From Thalassia testudinum (lineage: Eukaryota; Streptophyta; Magnoliopsida; Alismatales; Hydrocharitaceae), in assembly GCA_037157565.1 (NCBI GenBank), contig JAZHRO010000003.1, positions 37,213,001 through 37,277,000 on the forward strand: 64,000 nucleotides of DNA, written 5' to 3'. The notes under the pieces were generated by a model, which was not told the origin of the DNA, searched no databases, and saw nothing but the letters and a program-made list of their open reading frames with translations. Position numbers and translations under genes: made by a program. Within the stretch, counting starts at the first letter, position 1. Every line of letters starts with the position of its first letter. Below are positions 9,976 to 21,184 of this stretch, in pieces.

Positions 9976-11094
9976 AGTGGGTGTGTGTACGAGAGTGTGT
10001 GTGTGTGTGTATGTCTCTGCAGGATGGAGTGAGAGAGTGCTGTGAGAGAGAGCGAGAGGGAGAGAGAGAGAGAGAGAGATCGTCTGCTGGAGTGAAGAAG
10101 GCACGGGCAAGTTAAGTCGAACGGAGCCTCCAGCCATCGTCAGATGGCTACGTGTAGGTGCAGGCGTGTAGGCGCATGAAGATGCACGCACATGCTGGAG
10201 GGAGCGGGCACGAAGGAGGAATTGCAGCGCAACGCGTGACGCCGCACACTGCGCTGTGCACTGGAACGGGTGCGAGCGAAGGTGCTAACGCGAGCGGATG
10301 GTGGAGCGGGTGCGCACGCGGAGCGGGAATAGGCTGGAGGTGGTCGCAGGCTGTAGAGAGAGCGCGCGATTGCCGGATAAGTGAGAAGCTTTCCGGTCAC
10401 CGCACTGTAGCAACAGTGTCGCGCTTTCTAGCGTGAACAGTAGCTACAGTGCCGCGCACTCTGAATAGCCGGTTGCAGCCGGTGCAACGTGCGCGGGAGC
10501 GCTGGAAGGCACCTGCGCACGCGGAAGGAGGCTACGGTCGGTGCCTGCTTGCGCACGGGCTACTACTGCTGCTATAGAGCTTCAGACATCGGAGATGCAG
10601 TAATGGTGGAAGAGCTTTGAGCGGGTGAAACGACGAAATGAACCACCACGCCCACCAGCTCTTTGATGAGCTGGGCGGTGGTGGGACTCACAGTGGTGGT
10701 CAAGGACCACTGTGAGCTGCTCCTATCCGCAGCATGTCTCCTCAGGAGGAAGAGAGGCTGCGTATGGACAGGAGAGGGGAGGAGATGGCCTGGAGGAAGG
10801 AGGTGCTATTGGTTCTTTTGTGTGGACCAGGCTCCCCCCGCAAGGAAGATGGCTGTGCTCTTTTTAAAGAGGAAAGAGGCATGCACAACCATGCCCTGGG
10901 CTGTGCATGGCTCTGCATGCGGCTGGCAGGGCAAGCTTGTTGTAGAGAATGGCGCGAAGAAGAGCTGCCATGCCTTGCAGCCGCGGAGAAGAAGAAAATA
11001 AAAGTCAATAAAAACTGATGATGGTGATTTTGCGAGGCAACACTTGAGGAAAACGTTAATTTCAAGGCCATTTTATTCACTCTCCTCCCCTCTC

Positions 11095-11120
11095 AAATAA
11101 ATGCATGCATGCATTTATTT
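11095..11120. promoter_or_regulatory. Perfect 26-bp palindrome with RY (CATGCATG) core in E1 LTR
   Basis: The sequence is identical to its reverse complement over 26 bases, centred on GCATGCATGC, about 100 bp inside the LTR start. E13 keeps the core (about 56417-56432) but not the full palindrome. RY motifs are known binding sites of plant B3-domain factors; use here is inference. Confidence 0.6.
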
Positions 11121-11215
11121 TGACAATTGCGACTATGGCTACCTAATATACACTGGCAATGCTAGGAAATAGCACAAGTTGGCACAATTGTTGGTGTATT
11201 TTTGCTATGTAATCA

Positions 11216-11685
11216 GCGACCACCATCGTGAAGCCCTCGCCTCACTCATCTCCTATGCCAAGTCTCACCTCCAGTCGTGGCCTGTCTTTTGTGCATGCCT
11301 AGCTCGAAGGGAATGCTCTGTTTTCTCCTCAATTAGTTATTACATGCAATGCCATTGCCACCATTGTAATTTTTGGTTAATTAATATTTAATTATGGATG
11401 TTTTATGGTACAACCCTCATGTTTTACATAAAATGCTCATTCAACATATCTTGCAATTGTTAGCAAATTCCAGACGGGATTTCGACTCAGTGTTTGGGGG
11501 AAATTTTTGGTGAACATTTGTTTGTGACTTTTGTGAGTTTAGACGGGCTAGTGTCTCCCTGTGGATTCGACCTACTCTTTGGAGTGGTTAATTTTTAATT
11601 ATTTTGATTAGTCGATTTTTCCACCACTTAGAAATACGACAAATCTTCTTAATCATCATTAATGAAAGTGAAAATCGACTCGTCA
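11216..11685 (+). repeat. E3: 3' part of an E2/E9-like LTR
   Basis: The last 130 bases carry the box CTCCCTGTGGATTCGACC (about 11558-11575), then TTGATTAGTCGATTTTTCCACCAC and the end GACTCGTCA, which is the minus-strand 3' end of E2/E9 LTRs. The upstream part resembles the CACCATCGTG...GCCCTCGCC portion of those LTRs. Right after it the plus strand resumes the E4 leader with GGGGGTACACT, so E3 is an insertion in E4 (TSD possibly GGGGG). Its 5' part was displaced by E1, inserted at 11215. Confidence 0.7.
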
Positions 11686-11909
11686 GGGGGTACACTAAGA
11701 ATCAGAGGTGCAAGCCAAAGGAAGAACCTTCTCCCTCGCCCTTCCCTCTAACTGGTTAGATTGACTAGATAGAAGTAGACCAAATCGTTTATAATCTCAA
11801 GACAGGTCCTGGGAGTCTGTAGGTCTTTAGGCTAACCCACCTAAGGATAGGATTGATTGCTTGTATTGCAGGGCTCCTTTCACTCTTCTGATTTCCCTCC
11901 TATTCTACC

Positions 11910-13248
11910 ATGTATCCTTCCACATCTTACATGCGTTTCCCATCCTACCCTCCTACCAACACTTATCCCCAAGATGATTACTATCCCAACTTGAATTATG
12001 ACTACCCATCTCCTAGCCGGGATAACTTTGATTGGGGATATGATACCAGACCTCAATGTATAGGGCCTAAACTTGGACAACAAGACTATGATTACTATCC
12101 TTCCTAGAGCTACAATGATTATAGATCTCCACCCTTTGATGACTGAACTAACCCGATCTATAATCAAGAAGGATATGTTGATTATAGCACTTACCCTACC
12201 CAATATTCCACTGAATATAGGTCGCCACCATTCTTTGAACAACCTGAAACAACCTACTATCAAGAAGGGACCCGAGAACCTCGATATCTTGACTCCCCTA
12301 GATTTAACCCAAACCCAACCAAACCAAAACCAAAATATTCAGTTTAGGTGAACCAGGTCCAAGACAAAGTGTTGGCTAACTTGAGTTACACCATCCAATC
12401 TTTAGAAGCTCATCCAATATCATGCACTGAAGCATTGGAGCCTATGATCAAAATGATTGATGAACTTAATAGTTCTCTATTGGATTTGCTCCAAAATGTT
12501 AAGGACAGGGGCCTGAGTGAGTTTCTACTTGGGAAATTGTCGAGGTTGAGGATGAAATTTGTGGTTGCTCTAATCTAATCTTGGGATGATTCTCAAGATG
12601 AACCCCCTTCAGGAGAACCAATGTTTGAAACTACTCAGGCACCTATCAAGGGGAATACATATGCCGAGACCAGGGATGACCAGGTTGGGCTAGAGCAACC
12701 CATTGACGATGAACCGAGTTTCTCACCCAAGATCCCAGAGCCAAGGAATGACAAAAAATATGTCTCCATGGACTATGAAATGACATATGATATTGAGACA
12801 TATAAATGAGGATCATGAATTCTTTGATTTTGATGGTGAGGAATCTCTTAGTGAAGTCTCACTAGAGCTTGAAAAGAATGAATTTCGTGAGACTAATGGG
12901 CTCGAGGAGCAAGATGAACCATTTGATAGCCCGATTATTGAAGATTATGATCATGCTAGGGCTAACTTGGACAATCCGAATCTTGATGACTCAATCAGTA
13001 GCCCCATTGCTCAACCACACCCTGAAGAGCTGAATTATGACATTTTTGAGATCACTAAACCCAAGTCAATCCCAATTAAGCCGCAATTGTTGGACTTGGG
13101 TACTTTAGATGGGGTATACAATGATTTGGAGGTCCCAGAAATATTGATTTTAAAGGATAAAAATTTGACAATGAAAATTTGGAAGGCTAACTCAAAGAGA
13201 AACACAATTTTGGATCTAAGGGTTCCTATTGACCCAATCTTGGAATAA
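11910..13248 (+). pseudogene. Degraded Tyr-rich/acidic ORF of E4, unknown function
   Basis: One reading frame runs from ATG 11910 to about 12809 with in-frame stops near 12105, 12144, 12345 and 12576, and continues after a frameshift as 12787-13248. The N-terminal 100 residues are Tyr/Pro/Asp-rich; the rest is acidic. Its place between leader and internal polypurine-like box equals that of the unknown gene in E2 and E9, and the acidic bias is similar, but I see no clear residue-level homology. No gag, protease or RT motif is visible. Probably a relic of a diverged or analogous protein. Confidence 0.55.
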
Positions 13249-13686
13249 CTTATTATTTTTCTGAGCTGAACGTTAAGTGGGCATCTGAACCTAGTGAACC
13301 AAATCTACCTTTTGTTCGACACTATAGTCGGGTTGCACACCACCAAATCGTAGGCCCGGCCCTGTAAAAACAACACTCTTCAGTTCTGGGTGATTTTCAT
13401 CCAGAACCTTAGAACTACTCGACCCTAAGGCATGGGTTTACACCACAACTTGGTCCACATCTGTGGACATCTTCTATTGGTGGGTCTGAGGATTAATCTT
13501 TTAATTTAAATTCTAACCTACACTTATGAATTCTCCATTTCTTCCTTGTATGTATTTTATGCCTAGCTAAACGCATTAAACTTAGCACATGTGTATACTC
13601 TCTTCTCTCTACGGAGCTGACCGGATTGTCATGAAATCCAGGTGATATTCTATTTATTCTGCCCTTTTCATGTCTCTATTTCTACA

Positions 13687-13722
13687 ATGAGGACATTGCA
13701 TCATTTAGGCATGGGCCGGTGG
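13687..13722 (+). other. E4 internal polypurine-like box
   Basis: TGAGGACATTGCATCATTTAGG followed by CATGGGCCGG, the plus-strand counterpart of the boxes in E2, E8, E9 and E13, again just downstream of the coding remnant. Confidence 0.65.
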
Positions 13723-14514
13723 ATACTTAATCCTGAAATTATTTTGTTAGCACTGTAGCATTTCTTTTATTTTCTTAAAAAAAATTAAAAATTAAAAAAG
13801 ACAAAAAAAAAAGAATTAGGAGATGAGAACTTAGGCATTAAGAGTTGCAAACTTTATGAATTGATACTTTGAAACCTGAATACTTAGACTCTTCAGGTCT
13901 TTAGGATTAATTAGCCCAGGTGTCCACTCGAATGTGGAATTAGTCTCGAGTCCTCGCCAATTCAATTTCATCTTTAATCTAGTAAATAAATTGGGATGAT
14001 AAGTACATGACTTATCAACTCACCCTCTGATTTGAGGGGATTTTAAGTCTAAGCATCTACACACTATTCTCACTGACTCACTTTCCAGTGGTTTTTATGA
14101 AAATTGGGTAGCTAATGATCTATCTAGGGTGGTATGGGTGGCAAGTTGTCGTGGATAATAGTCCATTGGCCGGTTGTCCAGAGCCCAGCCACAAGGCCAT
14201 TCTCTTCATACTACCTTTAGGTAAATCTTAGATCAGGAAAGCCACCTACTTAAAAAGAAAAATAAAAGAAAAAGGAGAAAAAAAAATAAAAACCATACTT
14301 CACCACACGAGTATGGCTAGCAAGTTGCCGTGGGTAATAGTCCATTGGCCGGTTGTCTAGAACCCAGCTCACAAAAATGCACAATAATTCCCAAAACACT
14401 TACGGAAGAAGTAGAAAAATAGAATAAACCAAGGAGATATACACTGGGTTCACCCTTATGTTGACCTCATAAATAAAAGAAGTTGGAAGAAAGCTACCAT
14501 TCAAAAAGATAAAC
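13723..14514 (+). other. E4 3' untranslated region with a two-copy repeat
   Basis: Non-coding. Bases about 14133-14186 and 14312-14370 repeat a unit with GCAAGTTG(T/C)CGTGG(A/G)TAATAGTCC then ATTGGCCGGTTGTC. A-rich linkers separate them. It ends at the left TSD (TAAAC) of E5. Confidence 0.7.
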
Positions 14515-16108
14515 TGATATAGACACATCTATTTAGGTTAAAATGCCTAATCATGCATGTTCCTAGACTTAGATTTGCATTTCATGTTATAAATATTGCA
14601 TTGCATGCATCATTCTGCATTTAGAGCAGTTGTTCATATTTTAGGTTAATTAGGTCCTTTTTATGGTCAGGAGAGAAGAGGATTTATTTCAAGGCCTTAA
14701 ATGGATGATCGGACCATACGGATTTGATCAGGACGACGATCGGAGTCTAATGCCTCCGAAATCGTCTAGATCAGAATCCCGTAGCATCATATGAAGTTCG
14801 AGGAAGATCAACGGCCAGGAGGGCAATGCGACATCCTTACGAGCTGTGAATGAGAAATCCGACCGTATGGATGGATCTGAAGCAATGATCTCAATCCGAC
14901 ATCACGAAAATCAAATCGATCTGAGCATCGTGGCACCCTCTGCAGCAGAAAGAAGATGGACGACCCAGATGGTGCCACGTGGTGGCATCTAGAACGCCCA
15001 ACACCGGCCAGCAACAGCTAGATGGCGTCTCCTCATCTCCATTCTCAGCTGTTGGATCAAGATCCAATGGCTGAGGACATCCCTCCACCGCATGCCCATA
15101 AGACATCTTTGCGTCACAAAAGCCAACCTGGCGCAACGGTGAAGCTCTTGGCTTGCAAAGAAGGAGCGCGGGTTCGAGACCTACAGACCCCCCAAATCAA
15201 AAATTGGAAGCACGCGCACCAGCGCGCACATGGCCTGCCGTAGCGCAACGCAAGCACGCACGTGCACAAGCGTGCATGCTCGACCAGGGGCACGTAATGC
15301 GTGGACCAGTTGTGTGCATGAGCGAGCGTGAGCTGGCTACAATGACACTTACAGCGATGTCCTGGAGGTCACTATTGGTCTTATGCCTATTCTAGCCTCC
15401 TCTCATCCACTAAATAAGGACCTACAACCCCTCCCTTCCAAGCCATCTCTACCCACTCTACTCCCACCTACTCCTAAGCTCTAGCAAGCCTACCAATGCT
15501 CTGTTAGAGCTTACTCTCAAGCTCCCAAGGCAACTATTAGTGTAACGAAACTCTGCCCCACCAAATACTCCTCCATCTTCCCATCCCCATTCATAGGTCG
15601 CCTTGGAGCCGTCCTCCTACCTCCATTCCGGTAGCAGATCATCTCCGCCTTCTCACCTCCATTTCGAAGCCACGACTGAAGCTTTCCTCTACTTGACGTC
15701 CTCCCGCTTCTCACCTCCGTCGTTTTGCTTCCCAACTCCTTCGTCTGAGCTTCTGCCAGGCGCCATCATCTCACTGAACAGCTGCTTCAGGAGATTTCTT
15801 CTCACCCCTTTTCTCTTTTACACTTTCATAGTTTATTGTAATTTACATTCATGTATATCATATTTGATTCCATCACTCTTGTGATTGCTTATCATTTTAT
15901 TTCAAAAAAAAAAAATAACAAAATCACAAATGACCAAAAAGAAACAAATCGAAGCGTAGTTTTCATACAAAGTAAACATCGCCTCCCTGTGTTCGACCCA
16001 AAACTCCGTTGGAGTTTCAATATAAGTTATATTTGATTATGAGTTTTGCGACTATGACAACAGGTTACTCGTAACCCTGATTTCAAACATGCAAAACCTA
16101 TGTGATCA
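14515..16108 (+). mobile_element. E5: solo LTR in E4
   Basis: A single LTR, TGATATAGACACATC...TGTGATCA, flanked by perfect 5-bp TSDs TAAAC (14510-14514 and 16109-16113). No primer site or polypurine tract adjoins it; the flanks rejoin E4. It is related to the 3' LTR of E4 (16525-18038): starts, CATGCATCATT motif and 3' ends align, the middles diverge. Features inside: GCATGCATCAT at about 14603, a tRNA-like segment at 15122-15187, TATA-like CTAAATAAG at 15410, and the box CCTCCCTGTGTTCGACCC at 15982-15999. It arose by recombination between the two LTRs of a full element. Confidence 0.9.
15122..15187 (+). other. tRNA-like segment with Pol III A and B boxes in E5 LTR
   Basis: TGGCGCAACGG at 15129-15139 fits the A box and GGTTCGAGACC at 15171-15181 is a perfect B box (GGTTCGANNCC). 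Starts are 42 bp apart, as in a tRNA gene. A T-arm GCGGG-TTCGAGA-CCTAC can pair with one mismatch. The E12 LTR has the same pair at the same spacing (49590 and 49632). I see no complete cloverleaf with CCA-ready acceptor stem, so this is a tRNA-derived piece, not a called tRNA gene. Confidence 0.55.
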
Positions 16109-16524
16109 TAAACCTCTAGGTAAGGTCACCTAGGGTCGTAGAAACCTGAAGTCCATTTTAATGGTCGCCTAGTGAGTCTTTCGCTCTTTTCACTAGATGA
16201 TTAGCACATAGAGTCCTTTTTTAGTCTTGGGCGGGTCGGGTAGCCGTAAAAAGTTATCCCGAAACTCTCAAACTCCAAAAGTCCAAAAAAATTAGAAAAG
16301 AAGAAAAGGCACAAAAAATGTATCTTTTCTTAAGGTGAGGGCTTAGGCGGTCTACATTTTGGTAGACACCCAAGCACCGTCGAGATTTTGTAACCAGGTC
16401 TTGGGTTGAAGTTTTCTAAAGTAACCAACAAATCATGCCTAAGTGATCAAATCCTATTTCTACTTTTATACATAGCATTTAGGTTAATTTTATTAGGGAC
16501 TAGAAAAAGATAGGCATGGGGGTA
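16109..16524 (+). other. E4 3' end of internal region and terminal polypurine tract
   Basis: Non-coding continuation of E4 after E5. It ends TTAGGGACTAGAAAAAGATA followed by GGCATGGGGGTA (16513-16524), immediately before the 3' LTR. E2, E7 and E9 have the closely similar GGGACTAGCAAAA...GGCATGGGGGTA. Confidence 0.85.
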
Positions 16525-18038
16525 TGATGTAGACACATCCATTTAGGTTAAAATGCCTATTTATGCATGTTCCTAGGCTTAGATTTGCATTCCATATTAT
16601 AAATATTTCATAGCATGCATCATTATGCATTTAGAGTAGTTGTGTATATTTTAGGTTAATTGCGTCCTTTTGTGGTCAAGAGAGAAGGAGATTTAATTTG
16701 GAGCCTTGAATTGACAATCCGACCGTATAGATCTAATCAGGACGATGATCAGTGTCCAATGCCTCTAAAATCACCTTGATCAGAGTCCCATAGAACTATC
16801 TGCGGTCTGAGGAAGATCAACGGCCAAGGGACTAGGTGACTCAATATGAAGCTTCAAATGATAAATCCAACCTCACGGATGGATTCGGGTCGACGATCAC
16901 AGCTCAACGACGTGAAAATCGACTTAATACGACCTCTATAGTAGCCCCTACAAAGGAAAGAAGATGTACAGCCCAAATTACGCCACATGGCACAACCCAG
17001 GTCACCAATGTGCACACACACGCCACCGTACGCACACAGCAGCACGGGTGCGCGCACGCACTCGGAAGCATGCACGCATGTAGGCGCAGCAGTGCAACGG
17101 CAAGGCAGCAACAATGCACGGTAGCGTAAGGTGAGTAAGCGCGTAGCGTGGGTGCGCACGCGACAAAGGCGCGTGGAGCATGCACCAACGGTGTGACAAC
17201 TGAGGCGCATGATGCGTGTGCCAGTGGGAGCAAGGGTTGGCACAAGATCTTCAGCGACTTTTGCAATGAATCTTCAACGACATTTATGACCATCACTAAA
17301 TGTCTTGTGTATGAATTTGATTCTTTCCTCCACTATAAAAGGACCCCTACCCCTCCCATTCTTCTTCATCTGTTCCTTTCTTCTCCTCACCACCTCCAAG
17401 GCTCTAAAGAGAGTTGTTCCCAAGCCCAGGATGCTCCTCTAGAGTAGAAAACAAACATTTGTTCCCGCATCTCATCCCCTTTCGTGGAGCATCCTATAAT
17501 CATCTTCTCACCTCCCTTTGGGAAGAAGATCCTCGCCACGATGCCATCCTACCCGCCCTTCGTCCTCCGGCTCTATCCTCTTTCGTCCCACTCCTCTTCA
17601 CCTTCGTCCAGGCAACGTTAGAGCAAGTCGTCCTCCGAGCGACCGTCGAGGGGGATTCTTCTCATCTCCATCTACCTTTACAGCTTTCTACTGTAGTTTC
17701 TCCCACTTTCATAGTTGTAGAAATACTTGTTGAGATATATGTGATTGTTTCTCTCTCTCTCTTATATTTTACAAGTAGATTAGTTAGATAAGAATTCATC
17801 AACCTAATCTCTTGCTTCCTAAAAATACCAAAAAAATTAGAAAAGACAAAAATAACAAAAACAAACAAAAGCGAAACACAGATTTTCAAAACCAAGCATT
17901 CACCTCCCCGTGTTGGACCCAGGACTCACTTTTCAAGTTTTAGTTATGAATTTTATCTGATCCACGGATTTTCTCGTGAATCGAACTACAACAGCAGGTT
18001 TTTCAAACCCAACCTTTACGTGTGCAAAGCCGCCGTCA
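16525..18038 (+). repeat. E4 3' LTR
   Basis: Starts TGATGTAGACACATCC directly after the polypurine tract and ends GCCGCCGTCA at 18038. Contains GCATGCATCATT at about 16613, a TATA box TATAAAAG at 17334-17341, and the box CACCTCCCCGTGTTGGACCC near 17901-17920. To its right the minus-strand RT of E6 resumes. The matching 5' LTR would lie left of the window. Confidence 0.85.
17334..17341 (+). promoter_or_regulatory. TATA box of E4 LTR
   Basis: CCACTATAAAAGGACCCC is a textbook plant TATA context, about 700 bp upstream of the LTR 3' end and followed by CT-rich sequence. Confidence 0.7.
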
Positions 18039-18571
18039 TCAGTGGCTATGTTTAGTTTCCTATACATACAAACTCTGCAAGCAGAAGTTGAACGAGTGGT
18101 AAAGGATTCCCCTTTCTCATTAGTCGTAACGGTTATGCCCGCTTTCTTGGGTACAATCTAAATAGGGCTAACCCACGAACTACCCAAGATTGGGTAAATA
18201 ATTCCAGCATCGAGCCACTTGATTATCTCCTTTTTGACCACTTCTCGCATTTTTAGGTTTAATCTCCTCTGCATTTCACTAGAAGGGTGGGATCCATCTT
18301 CCATAAAAATAAGGTGATTATAGTAAGATAGCTCGATCCCCCTAAGGTCGTTGATGGTCCAACCAATTGCCTCTTTATTTTTCTCAAGGACCTTAATCAA
18401 TCTCACTTCTTGCTCCTTAGTCAAATCAGCACTAATAATCACAAGGTGCGTATTCTTAGGTCCTAAGAACTCGTATTTCAAATTTTTAGGCAATGGTTTC
18501 AATTCTAGCTGAGGTGGGTTTAGTATAAAAGGTAGGGAGGATGCTGATGAAGATTCATCAGGACGATCCAA
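18039..18571 (-). pseudogene. E6 reverse transcriptase, N-terminal part (truncated)
   Basis: The frame from 18571 holds the linker PPQLELKPLPKNLKYEFLG, then AIGWTINDLRGIE and the RT start LDAGIIYPI..SSWVSPI, typical of Athila RT. A stop at about 18158 is followed by VPKKAGITV in the same frame, and after a frameshift by the RT motif CRVCMYRKLNIAT (canonical WRVCIDYRKLN.AT). The catalytic YVDD region is absent because E4 is inserted here. Confidence 0.9.
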
Positions 18572-18580
18572 TGGAAGAGG

Positions 18581-19190
18581 CTAGGAATGAACAAAATCAA
18601 TAGTCCCTTCAGGGTGTAGTAGGTCTGCCATGGAGGGTTGTGGGTTAGGTTTGCTAAGTCCAGTGGAGTCCTCGAGTACACTGATTGTCATATAGGTCTC
18701 AAAATCTTGATCCTCGAGCTCCTCAATGAATCCACAATCTTTAAATCCTTTTATCACCTTGAAAATATCAAGAGTTAGCTTCCTATCCCCAAAGGTGATT
18801 TCCATACTACCACTCTCACAATTTATGTTGGCATTGGTGGTACTAGGAACAGGCACCCCAGAATGATGGATGTGTTCTTCAAATCATTTGGTACATCCAT
18901 GTCAAGGACCAGGAAATCTACGAGAAAATAGAAGTCCTTGACCTTGATGATTACATCCTCAATAACGCCTTTCAATGTTGTGACCAAACGGTCCACTAAT
19001 TGTAGCGTTACTGAGGTTGGCCTAAGTTCGCCTAACTCAAACCTCTCATAAAGCAAGGTAGGGATTAGGTTGATGGATGCACCTAGATCTAACAGTGCCC
19101 TATCGAAAGTGTATTCCTCAATGACGCATGAAATCAAGGGGCATCTAGGTCTTTCTTCTTTTAAGGAAGGTGATGCAAGATAACATAACT
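18581..19190 (-). pseudogene. E6 retroviral-type aspartic protease (broken)
   Basis: The frame from 19137 carries ALLDLGASINLIP; the catalytic Asp of DLGAS is at 19087-19089. Downstream are VDFLVLDMDVP and TSIILG, the usual second half of the Athila protease (normally ILGRPFL; here ILGCLFL). A frameshift joins it to 18856-18581, an acidic linker toward RT. The active-site motif is intact but the gene is disrupted. Confidence 0.85.
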
Positions 19191-21184
19191 TGCCTACTCA
19201 GAGAGAATCACCTTCCTCAGAGTGGGTTCTCTCGACTTATGCTTTTGGGTACATAAATCTTTCAAAAATTTAGCGTAAGCTGAGATGTGCTAAATAGCAT
19301 CAAGGAGAGGAATATTGATCTCTACACTCTTGAATAAATTTAGGAGTTCCTTGTTGCTCTCTAAGGTTTTCTTCTTCATGATTTCCAATAAGGCTTCAGG
19401 GAACAGGATGTGGGTGGTGTCTTCAATTTCCGATCCCTAGGCCTTATTGTTTCTTCAATCTCCTTTTCTCTCTTGAGCTCCCTAGTGTTTTGGCTTCTAG
19501 AAGGTAATTCAATGTCCTGGGTCTGCTTTCCACTTCTCAAGGTGACGGAGTTTGCAGAGTCGTATGGGTTCAGGACTTGAGGTGGGTTAATGAAGATTGG
19601 AGAGCCTTGATTGGTCATGTATCCAGAAGAAGAAGAGGAGGGACCTCGCTCAACCACCTGAGCATGTGCATGTGGGTCCCTTTGATTTTCGTACCCTTGG
19701 GCTCTATTGCCCTGATTTTGCACGTTGTGCGGGTTGGGTATGGGTTGGGATGGTAGAGATCTGGGTTGTCGGGTGTTAGGAATAAACCTGGATTGCAAGT
19801 TGTCCAATGATGTCTTCATTTGCTGCTTAGGTTGAAGCATGGACCCTTGCAGTTCTACCATCTGCTGGTTTAAATCAGCCTGCCCTGCAGATTGTTAGGC
19901 ATTCCAAGGTGGCTGAGTAACCAATATAGGGGGAAACTGGGTGATACTTGGCCCTAACCCATAGGTCTTTGAGATGCATAGTTGCTAGGTCGTGTTTGGG
20001 TCTGTTGCCCTTCACTTTTCCAAGAGAAGTTAGGGTGGTTCCTCCAACCCGAGTTATAAGTGTTGGAATATGGGTTGGACCTAGCATTCTCCTGTATTGC
20101 ATATGCATCCTCATAGGGCAAGGATGGAGAGAAGGAAGGATCAAAAAAACTGGGATCAAAGGCTCCAGTTTGGAACCCAAAAGGTTCCGAGAATTCCTAG
20201 CTCATAGGTTGAGCCGATTCAAGTTGGTTCACAAACTCCCTCACCGTGGGAGCTCGTGAGGAATGGAATCCCAAATTCTAGGATTGAGTGGGTGTAGACG
20301 TGTTTCTTGAATTCCTAGAGATCCATTCTTCCATTCTTTTAGCAACCAAGTCCATCTTATCAAGCTTGTTACAAATCAATTCCATGTTAAATGAATGAGA
20401 ATCCTGGATCTCATTTGCATTTCACCTGGGTTGTTGGGACTGGTTGAAGGCATCCATGGAGGCGTGATTAATTGAATTCTCGCTCATTTCCTAAAATAGG
20501 TCATATGCGCTATCTGCATCCATATTGAGGAAATTACCTTCGCAGGAGGCATCCACGTGATTACAGAGTTGTTCAACTAACCTGTGATAGAATATCTGCA
20601 CGAGTTTCCCTTTCGGCACCTCATGGTGTGGACACTTCCTCAAATGTTCCTGGAATCTCTCCCAAGCACCATGAAATGGTTCCCCCAGCTGCTAGGCAAA
20701 CGTGGTAATCACCCATCGCAAGGCATTGGTCCATCCAATATGAAAGAATTTCTTCAGGAAAGATGACTTAAGAGCAGCCCATGTTTCTATCGGCCTTCCA
20801 ATAGTTAGGTACCAATGTGTGGCCTTATTCCTGAGAGAGTGGGGAAAGAGCCTCATGATCATTTGCTCTTCATTCAGATTCCTTACTTTGGTGGTCTGAA
20901 CCAAAGTGGTCAGATCCTCCAAGTGTTGGAATAGGTCCTCCGAGACAAGCCCATGGAAATGCTTAATCAAACTTAAGACTTTGGACTTGATTCTACGTCT
21001 TTGGTGGGAATCATGACACCAAGACGATCCCTATAGTTTGAAGGATCATAAAAATCCTTCAAGGGCTAAGCACCCTAACCATACATCCGTCGGAAGCATT
21101 GCTACATCTACTGCAATTCTTTCAACTACTCTGAATCAGCTCCTGCTGGTTCGGGGACGGGGGAGGTGGTTGTTGATCAACCAT
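19191..21184 (-). pseudogene. E6 gag (broken)
   Basis: Starts at ATG 21184. The capsid core is in 20970-20400: HFHGLVSEDLFQHLEDL, MRLFPHSLRNKATHWY, FLKKFFHIGWTNALR, WERFQEHLRKCPHH, with several stops and shifts. A Gln/Pro/Asn-rich stretch follows (19861-19376) with SANSVTLRSGKQ, then EINIPLLDAI and AYAKFLKDLCT near 19190-19350, the usual gag C-terminus before protease. No CCHC zinc knuckle is seen. Confidence 0.9.

Larger units (their letters stand above)
1..11215 (-). mobile_element. E1: 5' part of an Athila-type LTR retrotransposon, split by E2
   Basis: Read on the minus strand, this is the 5' LTR (8793-11215 joined to 1067-1092), a tRNA-Asp primer site and about 1 kb of leader; the rest lies left of the window. 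The sequence aligns with E13 over both LTR (53774-56531) and leader (61331-62222), so E1 and E13 are two copies of one family. The LTR outer end at 11215 is defined by matching the E13 LTR end at 56531, where a polypurine tract follows; in E1 unrelated sequence (E3) follows. E2 is inserted 26 bp inside the LTR. No coding sequence of E1 is in the window. Confidence 0.85.
8793..11215 (-). repeat. E1 5' LTR, main part
   Basis: Aligns with the E13 LTR (about 53797-56531). Contents in plus order: an AGGGTTGAACTCAGGGAA box near 8932 (the minus-strand CCCTG..TTCAACCC box), an AT microsatellite (9459-9975), GT and GA tracts (about 9978-10080), a unique GC-richer region, a perfect 26-bp palindrome with CATGCATG core (11095-11120), and the terminal TCA at 11215. 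Short ORFs inside are not conserved with E13 and I do not call them. Confidence 0.85.
11686..18038 (+). mobile_element. E4: 3' part of a plus-strand non-autonomous LTR retrotransposon
   Basis: Internal sequence 11686-14514 and 16109-16524, then polypurine tract GGCATGGGGGTA and 3' LTR 16525-18038. The leader motif GTACACT...GGTGCAAGCCAAAGGAAGAACC (11691-11730) is shared with E6 and E12. The element is inserted in the RT of E6 at 18038/18039. It carries E5 and E3 as insertions. There is no gag core or pol; a degraded acidic ORF occupies 11910-13248. Confidence 0.8.

Noticed and set aside
9338..10191. ORFs rich in Tyr/Ile in the AT microsatellite (also 54174-55742)
   Set aside because: Direct translation of TATATG repeats; not conserved between E1 and E13.
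11178..11400. A host gene between E1 and E4
   Set aside because: The sequence fits the 3' half of an E2/E9-type LTR (CACCATCGTGAAGC..., then the CTCCCTGTGGATTCGACC box) and has no conserved frame.
15122..15187. A functional tRNA gene
   Set aside because: A and B boxes are present but no full cloverleaf with a paired acceptor stem can be drawn by eye, and it lies within an LTR.
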